DNA of 5,992 nt from Spirochaetota bacterium. Lineage in GTDB: Bacteria; Spirochaetota; GWE2-31-10; MWDO01. The position numbers and the translations under genes are program-made. Below, piece by piece: positions 1 through 5,992 of this stretch. How positions within the stretch are numbered: the first letter of the stretch is position 1; every line of letters starts with the position of its first letter. The stretch covers positions 1 to 5,992 of the forward strand of contig JAGOCL010000171.1 of assembly GCA_017998755.1 (NCBI GenBank), read 5' to 3'. Below the pieces are notes generated by a model that was not told where the DNA came from, did not search any database, and saw only the letters and a list, made by a program, of their open reading frames with translations.

Positions 1-1
1 A

Positions 2-883
2 ATTTTATTACAACCGGATTTGGGGACTATGCTAGTTTTTATTCCGATCGTTTTAGTAATATCTTTCATGGCGGGAATAAAAAAGAGATATATAATTTAC
101 ACTCTTCTATTTATCTTTTCCATTACGATTATTCCGGTAGCGACGTCTATAAATCATCTTTTTTTTAACGATGAAAACGAGTTGATTTATCTACTATTAA
201 ATCCAAAATACATCATAATAGTTTTCTCGACCTTAATTGCAACTTTAATAATAGCCCTTTTAGCTTATTTTAACGTTATAAAAGGCATTAATGATAAATT
301 CAGATTATTTTTTTACTGGTATATTTTTTTTATGTCTATTTTTATCATCGGAGGAGCGCTGTCTTATCCCGTCGATAGATATATCTTGAAAGGATATCAA
401 AAAGACCGTCTTCTGATTTTTTTCAATCCCGAATTTGATCCCAAAGATAAGGGATTTCATATAATACAATCAAAAAACACAATAGGAAACGGCGGTCTTT
501 TGGGTAAGGGCTGGACTAAAGGAGAGCTTACTCAAAATTATTTTTTACCGGAACAGGCGACTGACTTTATATATCCGGTTATCGCCGAAGAAAAGGGGTA
601 TCTGGGTAGTTTGATAATATTGATACTATACGGATTAATTTTTTTTAGGGGATTTCATATAGTTCTTAACGCAAGAGACAATTGGAGCGCTTACGTCATA
701 ATAGGCCTTATGTCTATGCTCCTATTTCATATATTTGAAAACATGGGAATGTGCCTCGGAATTATGCCGATTACCGGTATTCCTCTGCCGTTTTTGTCAT
801 ACGGAGGATCGTTTCTTATGTCATGTTTTACAACCATCGGGATTATTTTAAATATAGGTATAAATAAATATCAATATAACTAG
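2..883 (+). CDS. rodA: Rod shape-determining protein RodA (SEDS peptidoglycan glycosyltransferase), 5'-truncated by window edge
   Basis: RodA is the SEDS-family integral membrane glycosyltransferase that polymerises lipid II during cell elongation, working with a class B PBP2 and the MreBCD system. The frame is open from the first bases and begins inside the conserved Q-P-D-L-G-T motif (bases 11-28), so the N-terminal membrane helices lie upstream; the TTG at 20 is not a real start. About 293 residues are visible. Family motifs follow in order: Y-Q-K-D-R (from 395), F-N-P-E-F-D-P, I-I-Q-S-K, I-G-N-G-G-L-L-G-K-G-W, then F-L-P-E-Q-A-T-D-F-I-Y, whose Asp (563-565) aligns with the essential catalytic Asp of the family. 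Near the end come M-P-I-T-G-I-P-L-P-F and L-S-Y-G-G-S. These distinguish RodA from most FtsW proteins. Odd: between QPDLGT and YQKDR there are about 127 residues with four hydrophobic stretches, where E. coli RodA has about 50 residues and two. The next gene starts 7 bases after the stop, suggesting an operon. Confidence 0.95.
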   Translation: MLLQPDLGTMLVFIPIVLVISFMAGIKKRYIIYTLLFIFSITIIPVATSINHLFFNDENELIYLLLNPKYIIIVFSTLIATLIIALLAYFNVIKGINDKFRLFFYWYIFFMSIFIIGGALSYPVDRYILKGYQKDRLLIFFNPEFDPKDKGFHIIQSKNTIGNGGLLGKGWTKGELTQNYFLPEQATDFIYPVIAEEKGYLGSLIILILYGLIFFRGFHIVLNARDNWSAYVIIGLMSMLLFHIFENMGMCLGIMPITGIPLPFLSYGGSFLMSCFTTIGIILNIGINKYQYN

Positions 884-890
884 GATTAAT

Positions 891-3347
891 ATGTTTGAGA
901 ATATTTCAAGAGATTTATTAAATTTTCAAAAGCCGGCGCGATATATCGGATCGGAATTAGGTATTCCGCAAAAGGATTATGAAAATTCGTTTGTAAGGTT
1001 TGCTTTGTGCTTCCCAGATTTATATGAAATCGGAATGTCTAATCTGGGAATAAAAATTATTTACGATATTATTAATTCTTTAGAATTCAGCTCTTGCGAA
1101 AGAGTATTTTCGGTTTGGCGCGATTTTGAAAAGTATTTACGAGACAATAATTATCCTTTGTATACGTTAGAATCAAAATCGCCTCTAAGTAATTTTGATT
1201 TCATAGGATTTTCCATACAGTACGAGCTATTATTTACAAATTTCTTGAATATTTTAGATCTCGGAAAAGTAGAAATCTTATCTATAGATAGAAAAGAAGG
1301 AAGCCCGATAATAATTTGCGGCGGACCTTCAATTACGAATCCGCTACCCTATTCTCCGTTTGTAGATCTATTTTTAATAGGCGAAGGCGAAGACGCTATT
1401 GTAGAAATTTTATCGGAATATAAATCTCTAAAAGAGAAAAAAACCGCGCGCGAAGAAATTATCGAACAGCTATCTAAAATTGAAGGAGTTTATTCTCCAA
1501 AATATTCAGAAAATATCGTACGAAGAAGAGTTTATCAATCTTTTGTAAACGACAAAGGAATTAATAATCATATAATACCAAATATCGACGTAGTTCAAAA
1601 TAAACTTGTCGTTGAGATAATGAGAGGATGCCCTAATAAGTGCAGGTTTTGTCAGGCCGGAGTTATATATAAACCATATAGAGAAAAAAATATCGATACA
1701 ATTGTAAAATCAATCGACGAAGGGTTGTCAAAACTGGGAACAGACGAAGTAACGCTCGCAAGTTTATCCTCAGGCGATTATTCTAAAATCATCGAATTGG
1801 CTCAATTATTTAATGAAAAATATAAAAATAAATTCATATCGTTTTCATTTCCATCGCTAAGAGTCGAATCTTTTAACAAAGAATTGCTTCCGTTGTTGTC
1901 GGGAGTAAGAAAGAGCGGTTTAACTTTTGCCATAGAAAGCGGCAGTATAGAGGGAAGGTATTCTATAAATAAGCCGATTGAACTTGAAAAAATCCTTGAT
2001 ATAATTAACTATGCGATATCAAACGGATGGAAGATAATAAAATTATATTTCATGATCGGACTTCCAAATATCCCTAACGAGGCCGACGAGATAATAAGTT
2101 TTGTCGATAATATTCTCCAAAAATTCAGAAGAATAGAAATAAACTTAAACGTCGCGGTATTTGTCCCCAAACCTCATACGCCGTTTCAATACATAGCTCA
2201 AATCTCTATAGAAGAAGCCGAAGAAATATTTGGAAAATTGGAACAACATTATAGAAGAACTAGAGTGAAAATAAAGAAACACAATCCCGATATGTCTTTT
2301 GTGGAGGGCGTTATTAGCAGAGGAGACGCAAACGTCGGTTACGCTTTTCTCGATCTTTTCAAGAAAGGGGTAAGATTTGACAGTTGGGAAGATCAGTTTG
2401 ATTTTAACAATTATACCGAATCGTTTGAAAAATTCGATATTACTTACGATAGATATTTGAAGGAAAGAGACGACGACAGGATTTTTTGGAAATTCATAGA
2501 TTGCGGAGTCGACGATAAATATTTGAAAAACGAACTAAATAAATCCGAAAATCATCAGATAACAAAAAGTTGCAAAGAAGAATGCGAAAAAGACTGCTCG
2601 ATTTGTAAAGACGACATAAAAATAAACGAAGCGCAAGATAGCGACGAAATTAGAGCGAAAAACGAAAACGCTCCTCTATCCGATAAGAACTTAAAAATCA
2701 GATATTTGATAGAGTTTAGTAAAATAAATCTTATGAAATATCTCGGACATATCGATTTGTTAAAATATTTTGAAAGACTTTTTAGAAGAGCCGGTATTGA
2801 CGTAATTTTTACCAGCGGATTTAATCCTCATCCAAAAATGCAGTTTTCGTCCGCTTTATCGCTTGGAATCGAGTCGGATTGCGAGATATTAGAGTTTTTT
2901 ACTCATACTATTTACGATACGGAGGACTTAAAGTCAAGATTGAGGCGCTTGGAACATCGCAATTTGAATATCCTTAGAATCAAAAAAATTGAGAACATGA
3001 AAAAAATCTCGTTTGTCGATCAGATATATATGACAAAGTACATAATATCATACGACGCTCAATATTACGAAGAAATAAAGAAAATGCTCCTTGAATACCC
3101 TACTCAAAATCTTACTTATAATTTTGAAAAAAACGGTAAAACAATTCAAGGGAATTATGCGGATTACTTATCGTTATACATGGATAAAGACGTATTATAC
3201 GCAGAGGAGCAGAATATTCATAATAAACCTAAAATATTTAACGCCGTAGTTGATATTTTTCAAAATAAAATATATAATATAAGAAAGTCGAGGTGTTTTT
3301 GTAAAGAAGACGATAGAATGCCGGATTTATTCGATATATTAAACTGA
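891..3347 (+). CDS. B12-binding-like radical SAM protein (TIGR03960 type) fused to a DUF2344/TIGR03936 radical-SAM-linked domain
   Basis: This 818-residue predicted iron-sulfur enzyme has no established reaction. Residues about 1-235 look like the cobalamin-binding-like N-terminal part of TIGR03960 proteins: P-D-L-Y-E-I-G-M-S-N-L-G near the start, I-C-G-G-P at 142-146 and G-E-G-E-D at 164-168. The radical SAM core follows, with the cluster motif C-P-N-K-C-R-F-C at Cys247, Cys251 and Cys254, and a substrate/SAM-site stretch F-A-I-E-S-G-S at 346-352 where relatives usually have A-P-E-A-G-T. A cysteine cluster at Cys561, Cys565, Cys569 and Cys572 matches the C-terminal Cys motif of the family. 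From about residue 601 to the end is the DUF2344 domain, with Y-L-G-H-I-D-L and G-F-N-P-H-P-K-M. In many Clostridia the two parts are separate adjacent genes near rodA, rng and rplU; here they are one protein. The ATG at 891 has AGGA five bases upstream, overlapping the rodA stop. No membrane segments or signal peptide are visible. Family assignment is firm; the biochemical role is unknown. Confidence 0.93.
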   Translation: MFENISRDLLNFQKPARYIGSELGIPQKDYENSFVRFALCFPDLYEIGMSNLGIKIIYDIINSLEFSSCERVFSVWRDFEKYLRDNNYPLYTLESKSPLSNFDFIGFSIQYELLFTNFLNILDLGKVEILSIDRKEGSPIIICGGPSITNPLPYSPFVDLFLIGEGEDAIVEILSEYKSLKEKKTAREEIIEQLSKIEGVYSPKYSENIVRRRVYQSFVNDKGINNHIIPNIDVVQNKLVVEIMRGCPNKCRFCQAGVIYKPYREKNIDTIVKSIDEGLSKLGTDEVTLASLSSGDYSKIIELAQLFNEKYKNKFISFSFPSLRVESFNKELLPLLSGVRKSGLTFAIESGSIEGRYSINKPIELEKILDIINYAISNGWKIIKLYFMIGLPNIPNEADEIISFVDNILQKFRRIEINLNVAVFVPKPHTPFQYIAQISIEEAEEIFGKLEQHYRRTRVKIKKHNPDMSFVEGVISRGDANVGYAFLDLFKKGVRFDSWEDQFDFNNYTESFEKFDITYDRYLKERDDDRIFWKFIDCGVDDKYLKNELNKSENHQITKSCKEECEKDCSICKDDIKINEAQDSDEIRAKNENAPLSDKNLKIRYLIEFSKINLMKYLGHIDLLKYFERLFRRAGIDVIFTSGFNPHPKMQFSSALSLGIESDCEILEFFTHTIYDTEDLKSRLRRLEHRNLNILRIKKIENMKKISFVDQIYMTKYIISYDAQYYEEIKKMLLEYPTQNLTYNFEKNGKTIQGNYADYLSLYMDKDVLYAEEQNIHNKPKIFNAVVDIFQNKIYNIRKSRCFCKEDDRMPDLFDILN

Positions 3348-3358
3348 GAGACGCTACA

Positions 3359-4786
3359 ATGGACGATGCGATCAAGAATGTAATTTGCGGAATACTTATC
3401 ATTGATAAGAGATTTTCAATTTTAGATATATCCGATGAGTTTGAAAATATTACCGAGTATAAATTATCAGAATTAAAAGAGAAAAGTATAGAGATAATAA
3501 ACGATACTTTCCTTGAAAAAATATACCTTCAAATAAAAAATAAAAGTCATAACGTCATTAATGACGAATTAACTATAAGAACAAAATCAAAAATAGAGAA
3601 ATCAATAAAAAGACGAGTTTCGTTTATTATTTCAAATAACGACGTAGAGAAAATCGTAATATCCATCGTTGATATCAGCGATTCAAAAAAATACGAGCTC
3701 GAAATCTTTAATTTCCAAAAAATGGAAACTTTAAGCGCTATAACTAAGTCGATCGCTTTAGAGTACAACAACTTATTAGCGGCAATTATCGGTTTTTCAT
3801 CGTTCCTCAAATCTATGATAAACCCAACAAACGAGATATATAATTATCTAAATATTATCGAAAATAACGCTAATAAAGCCTCTACCCTAACCAATCAACT
3901 TATGAGTTTTGCCGGAAATAATTATTTTAGACAAGCTCAAATTGAGTTAAATAAATTAATTAAGAGCAACGTCGATATATTTCAAAAATCTTTGACGTCA
4001 AACATTTCTATTAAAGAAAATTTATATCAAGGGGCGATACTGCTGTACTGGGATGAAAACCAGATTCACCAAATAATAATAAACACTATACTAAATTCTA
4101 AAGAAGCTATTGAAGACGCAAAGATTGAAGAAGGTATTATAGAGATTTCTACAAATATCGTAGATGGTAACATAGTATATGAAATATCGGATAACGGAAT
4201 AGGCATATCCAACGATAATATTGATAAGATATTTGAACCGTATTATACAACTAAAGAAATCGGCAAACATACCGGGCTCGGGCTTTCGGTTACTCAAGGA
4301 ATAGTAAAAAACATGAACGGCGCGATATTGTGTAAACAAAACGAGAAAAAGACAGTTTTTACGATAACTATACCTTATAAAGAACCTAATATGAACGAAC
4401 TCTTTGTGAAAGACTTTAGGGGTTCAAATCAAAATATATTAATCATCGACGACGTCGACGAGATCAGGAATCTGGCTAGCGTATTATTAAAAAATAAAGG
4501 GTTTAACCCAATAGGCGCCAAATCCGGTAAAATGGCTCTTGATATACTTCATAATAATAAAATAGATTTGGTATTATTAGATATTGTTATGCCGGAAATG
4601 ACCGGCGAAGAGTTTTTTAAAGTGATCAATAAATTATACCCGGAGATTCCCGTTATATTACTAACCGGCTGTATGGAAGAAAATATAGTTAAATCCATGA
4701 CGGAAAAGGGCTTGAAAGACGCGATACTCAAACCTTTTCAAACGTTTGATTTCTACAATAAAATAGCTAAAATCTTTAACAACTAA
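3359..4786 (+). CDS. Hybrid sensor histidine kinase/response regulator (PAS-HisKA-HATPase-REC) lacking the phosphoacceptor histidine
   Basis: This is a soluble 475-residue two-component protein with no signal peptide or membrane helix, so it senses a cytoplasmic cue or a partner. Residues about 1-115 resemble a PAS domain (G-I-L-I-I-D early, I-V-D-I-S-D at the end). Residues about 117-185 form the dimerisation helices, starting F-Q-K-M-E-T-L. In the H box, A-L-E-Y-N-N, Leu134 sits where the phosphorylated His belongs; the flanking Glu135 and Asn138 are kept. The ATPase domain (about 225-340) has an N box with Asn242 and Asn246, G1 D-N-G-I-G-I at 278-283, F-E-P-Y-Y-T-T-K, and G2 H-T-G-L-G-L-S at 304-310. 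The receiver domain (about 360-475) has Asp364/Asp365, phosphoacceptor Asp408, Thr436 and Lys458, all intact. The start is 11 bases after the preceding stop with a weak GAGAG site, so it is probably co-transcribed with rodA. It may be a pseudokinase, a phosphatase or a scaffold whose receiver is phosphorylated by another kinase. Domain calls are confident; signal and output are not known. Confidence 0.92.
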   Translation: MDDAIKNVICGILIIDKRFSILDISDEFENITEYKLSELKEKSIEIINDTFLEKIYLQIKNKSHNVINDELTIRTKSKIEKSIKRRVSFIISNNDVEKIVISIVDISDSKKYELEIFNFQKMETLSAITKSIALEYNNLLAAIIGFSSFLKSMINPTNEIYNYLNIIENNANKASTLTNQLMSFAGNNYFRQAQIELNKLIKSNVDIFQKSLTSNISIKENLYQGAILLYWDENQIHQIIINTILNSKEAIEDAKIEEGIIEISTNIVDGNIVYEISDNGIGISNDNIDKIFEPYYTTKEIGKHTGLGLSVTQGIVKNMNGAILCKQNEKKTVFTITIPYKEPNMNELFVKDFRGSNQNILIIDDVDEIRNLASVLLKNKGFNPIGAKSGKMALDILHNNKIDLVLLDIVMPEMTGEEFFKVINKLYPEIPVILLTGCMEENIVKSMTEKGLKDAILKPFQTFDFYNKIAKIFNN

Positions 4787-5558
4787 ACAAAGCCCTTTTC
4801 ATAACGTCGATAGGAGCTTCTCTACCCGTCCATATCTCGAAAGATTTAGCGCCCTGAAAAATTAGCATATCTTTGCCGTCGATAAAGTTCTTTATATCAG
4901 TTTGCGTATGCCAGTATTTGAGATCAAAATATGTAGTTTGATTGTTATGATTTTGAATTAGGTCTTTGAATTCTTTAGTCGTTGAGTTTATTACCAAAGA
5001 ATAATCGTCTAAATTATGGTTAATTTTGTCAAAATCTATTGGCGTTACAAAATCAAATATCTTGCAAATATCATCCGCTTTACTCATAGTCCTGTTTGTT
5101 ATCGAAATATCGGAAACGCCGTAGCGGTTTAGCCCATAAATCGCGCCGTTTGTCGCGCCGCCCGCCCCTATTATCAAAACTTTGCAGTTTTTATCAATTT
5201 TATTATTCTCCAGAGTTTTGAAAACTCCATACCAATCGGAGTTATGCCCAATCCATTGATTATTTTTTACTTCTATCGTATTTACAGACTTGATCGCATT
5301 AACGTCCGCCGAACAATCGTCTATGAACTCCATAATATCGCGCTTATAAGGCACGGTAATATTCATCCCAAGCAGATCAATTTTTTTTAGTCCGGCAACT
5401 ACGTCTCTGAAATCCTTTTTATCGATTTGTAAAGCGAGATAGACGGCGTTAATATTAAGATGACGGAATGCGGCGTTTTGAAATACGGGAGACTTGGAAT
5501 GTTCGACAGGATCGCCAATAATAAAAGCCGGTTTGGTTTGAGCGTTAATGTTATTCAT
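4776..5558 (-). CDS. aroE: Shikimate dehydrogenase (NADP+)
   Basis: AroE reduces 3-dehydroshikimate to shikimate with NADPH in the cytoplasm, the fourth step of the chorismate pathway to aromatic amino acids. Numbered from the ATG at 5558, the protein has 260 residues, close to the usual 270. Visible motifs: G-D-P-V-E-H-S-K-S-P at 15-24 (shikimate binding), N-I-T-V-P-Y-K with catalytic Lys72, S-V-N-T around Asn93, G-H-N-S-D with catalytic Asp108, the dinucleotide loop G-A-G-G-A at 131-135, N-R-T at 155-157 with a nearby Lys typical of NADP preference, and F-Q-G-A-K-S-F-E-I-W-T-G near the C terminus. One departure is N-S-T-T-K-E-F at 191-197, where most AroE proteins read N-A-T-P-x-G-M. An in-frame TTG at 5564 would add two residues; ATG was preferred, as neither start has a clear Shine-Dalgarno. 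It lies 38 bases downstream of a same-strand tRNA-Leu with no terminator between, and its last 11 bases overlap the convergent kinase gene. Confidence 0.95.
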   Translation of the reverse strand: MNNINAQTKPAFIIGDPVEHSKSPVFQNAAFRHLNINAVYLALQIDKKDFRDVVAGLKKIDLLGMNITVPYKRDIMEFIDDCSADVNAIKSVNTIEVKNNQWIGHNSDWYGVFKTLENNKIDKNCKVLIIGAGGATNGAIYGLNRYGVSDISITNRTMSKADDICKIFDFVTPIDFDKINHNLDDYSLVINSTTKEFKDLIQNHNNQTTYFDLKYWHTQTDIKNFIDGKDMLIFQGAKSFEIWTGREAPIDVMKRALFSC

Positions 5559-5596
5559 AATCAAAATATTGTTGTAATCAGAATCGAAATAAAATC

Positions 5597-5680
5597 TGCC
5601 CGAGAGGGGACTCGAACCCCTACAGACTTGCGCCCACTAGGACCTGAACCTAGCGTGTCTACCAATTTCACCACCCGGGC
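5597..5680 (-). tRNA. tRNA-Leu, anticodon CAG
   Basis: Read on the minus strand, this 84-base segment folds as a class II tRNA. The acceptor arms GCCCGGG and CTCGGGC pair with one G-U, and the discriminator base is A at 5597. The D arm contains the AAATTGGTAGAC stretch typical of tRNA-Leu. The anticodon stem CTAGG/CCTAG closes the seven-base loop TTCAGGT, giving anticodon CAG (5644-5646), which reads CUG. A variable arm of roughly 14 bases has a short stem capped by GCAA, as expected for leucine tRNAs, and the T arm is AGGGG-TTCGAGT-CCCCT. The 3' CCA is not encoded, so a CCA-adding enzyme must supply it. The opposite strand can be read as a short open frame with the T-R-T-P-T-D-L-R-P pattern, a well-known artefact of antisense tRNA translation. 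Confidence 0.97.
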
Positions 5681-5692
5681 TTTATTTACGGA

Positions 5693-5721
5693 ATAATAAC
5701 ATAAATTTGATAAAATATCAA
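5693..5721 (-). promoter_or_regulatory. Sigma70-type promoter of tRNA-Leu (and probably aroE)
   Basis: On the minus strand a -35 element TTGATA (5716-5721) and a -10 element TATTAT (5693-5698) are separated by exactly 17 bases. Transcription would start at about 5686, a few bases before the mature tRNA 5' end at 5680, as is common for tRNA genes. The sequence upstream of the -35 (about 5722-5752) is almost pure A/T with long T runs on this strand, resembling an UP element. The -35 box also forms one arm of a perfect 15-base inverted repeat, TTGATA-3-TATCAA (5707-5721), which could be an operator or chance in such AT-rich DNA. Confidence 0.7.
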
Positions 5722-5778
5722 TTATTATAAATAAAAAAAAATAAAAAATAGTTTATTATGAATATATCGAATTTTATC

Positions 5779-5807
5779 TTGACGAATATGAAATTAAGGA
5801 TTAAATT
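5779..5807 (+). promoter_or_regulatory. Candidate promoter for the right-edge gene
   Basis: A plus-strand TTGACG (5779-5784), matching five of six -35 consensus bases, is followed after 17 bases by TAAATT (5802-5807), matching four of six -10 bases. A start near 5814 would give a leader of about 29 bases before the ATG at 5843. AT-rich spacers contain many such matches, so this is tentative. It is the best candidate seen between the divergent tRNA promoter and the next gene. Confidence 0.35.
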
Positions 5808-5842
5808 ATATTAATATCTGCAAGATCATATCGGGGGTAATA

Positions 5843-5992
5843 ATGAAAATATATCAAAAACTACAAAAACGGGGGGGGTATATCGTCTATTAAGTAAGAA
5901 TGTAAAATTAATAATATTAATTTCTACGCTTGTTCTGCTCGCCTTATCCTACCTATCGACTGCCTGTTCGGAGGCCGCATTCAAAGCGATCG
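5843..5992 (+). CDS. Start of a probable lipoprotein/secreted protein gene, out of frame at a G8 tract (possible phase-variable OFF state), truncated by window edge
   Basis: The ATG at 5843 is preceded by GGGGG (5833-5837) at a five-base spacing, a plausible ribosome-binding site. The first nine codons give M-K-I-Y-Q-K-L-Q-K; the next codon (CGG) runs into eight G, after which the as-read frame stops at TAA 5891-5893 (16 residues). The frame one step away is open from 5878 to the window end: basic residues (R-L-L-S-K-N-V-K), then a hydrophobic stretch of about 18 residues, then S-T-A-C-S-E-A-A-F-K. This is a signal-peptide layout, and Cys at 5965-5967 is a possible lipid attachment site, although Ser rather than Leu at -3 makes the lipobox non-canonical. 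That frame has no ATG, GTG or TTG start between its upstream stop (5812-5814) and the hydrophobic core. Adding one G, or removing two, joins the two parts; the cysteine would then be residue 42 (nine G) or 41 (six G). The mature protein lies outside the window and cannot be identified. Confidence 0.55.
5871..5878 (+). repeat. Poly-G homopolymer, eight G (candidate slippage tract)
   Basis: Eight consecutive G residues sit nine codons into the right-edge reading frame, inside very A/T-rich DNA where such a run is improbable by chance. Poly-G or poly-C tracts near the start of surface-protein genes are established slipped-strand phase-variation switches, for example in Campylobacter and Neisseria. 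The tract length decides whether the downstream signal sequence is in frame with the ATG at 5843: eight does not work, nine or six does. Confidence 0.8.

Noticed and set aside
3547..3810. Minus-strand open frame of 87 codons inside the kinase gene
   Set aside because: It lies wholly within a well-supported plus-strand gene, has no recognisable motif and no ribosome-binding site.
4091..4339. Minus-strand open frame of 82 codons inside the kinase gene
   Set aside because: It is antisense to the conserved ATPase-domain coding sequence and shows no protein family features.
4447..4462. Palindromic GACGAC-GTC-GAC stretch
   Set aside because: It encodes the conserved Asp-Asp of the receiver domain plus following acidic residues; codon choice explains the pattern.
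4549..4731. Minus-strand open frame of 60 codons inside the kinase gene
   Set aside because: It is antisense to the receiver domain, which fully explains the sequence.
5460..5696. Plus-strand open frame of 78 codons
   Set aside because: It runs antisense to the aroE 5' end and across the tRNA; its T-R-T-P-T-D-L-R-P segment is the typical false translation of an antisense tRNA.
5722..5752. A-rich run considered as a terminator tail
   Set aside because: No GC-rich stem adjoins it on either strand; it is better explained as AT-rich upstream promoter DNA.
5758..5814. Small plus-strand open frame of 18 codons in the divergent spacer
   Set aside because: There is no Shine-Dalgarno before its ATG, it overlaps the candidate promoter, and such short frames are expected by chance.

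Overview
The window is AT-rich bacterial DNA (roughly one third G+C, judged by eye). It holds three co-directional genes on the plus strand, a convergent aroE preceded by a tRNA on the minus strand, and the start of a further plus-strand gene at the right edge. The lineage cannot be fixed from the sequence. RodA and an apparent lipoprotein signal suggest a walled, probably Gram-negative bacterium. RodA carries an extra pair of membrane helices and the radical SAM protein is fused to its usual partner domain; from memory this resembles spirochaetes or some deltaproteobacteria-like groups (low confidence). The tRNA does not encode its CCA end.

Left block, 1-4786 (+): the 3' part of rodA (cell elongation peptidoglycan polymerase); a two-domain radical SAM protein of unknown function (TIGR03960-type plus DUF2344/TIGR03936-type); and a soluble PAS-HisKA-HATPase-receiver hybrid kinase. 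Gaps of 7 and 11 bases suggest one operon. RodA next to this radical SAM family is a recurring arrangement; the RNase G gene that often follows is not here, and the hybrid kinase takes its place. The kinase has lost its phosphoacceptor histidine: the H box reads A-L-E-Y-N-N where A-H-D-F-N-N is expected, while its ATP-binding boxes and receiver aspartate look intact.

Middle block, 4776-5721 (-): tRNA-Leu(CAG) with a strong sigma70-type promoter, followed 38 bases later by aroE (shikimate dehydrogenase). No terminator is visible between them, so the two may be co-transcribed. The aroE and kinase genes converge and overlap by 11 bases.

Right edge, 5722-5992: an AT-rich divergent spacer, then an ATG with a G-rich ribosome-binding-like site. 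Nine codons later comes a run of eight G. With eight G the frame stops after 16 codons. With nine (or six) G it runs on into a basic, then hydrophobic, signal sequence ending in a cysteine, and stays open to the window end. This looks like a phase-variable surface lipoprotein gene in the OFF state, and it is the most interesting observation here, though a homopolymer sequencing error would look the same.
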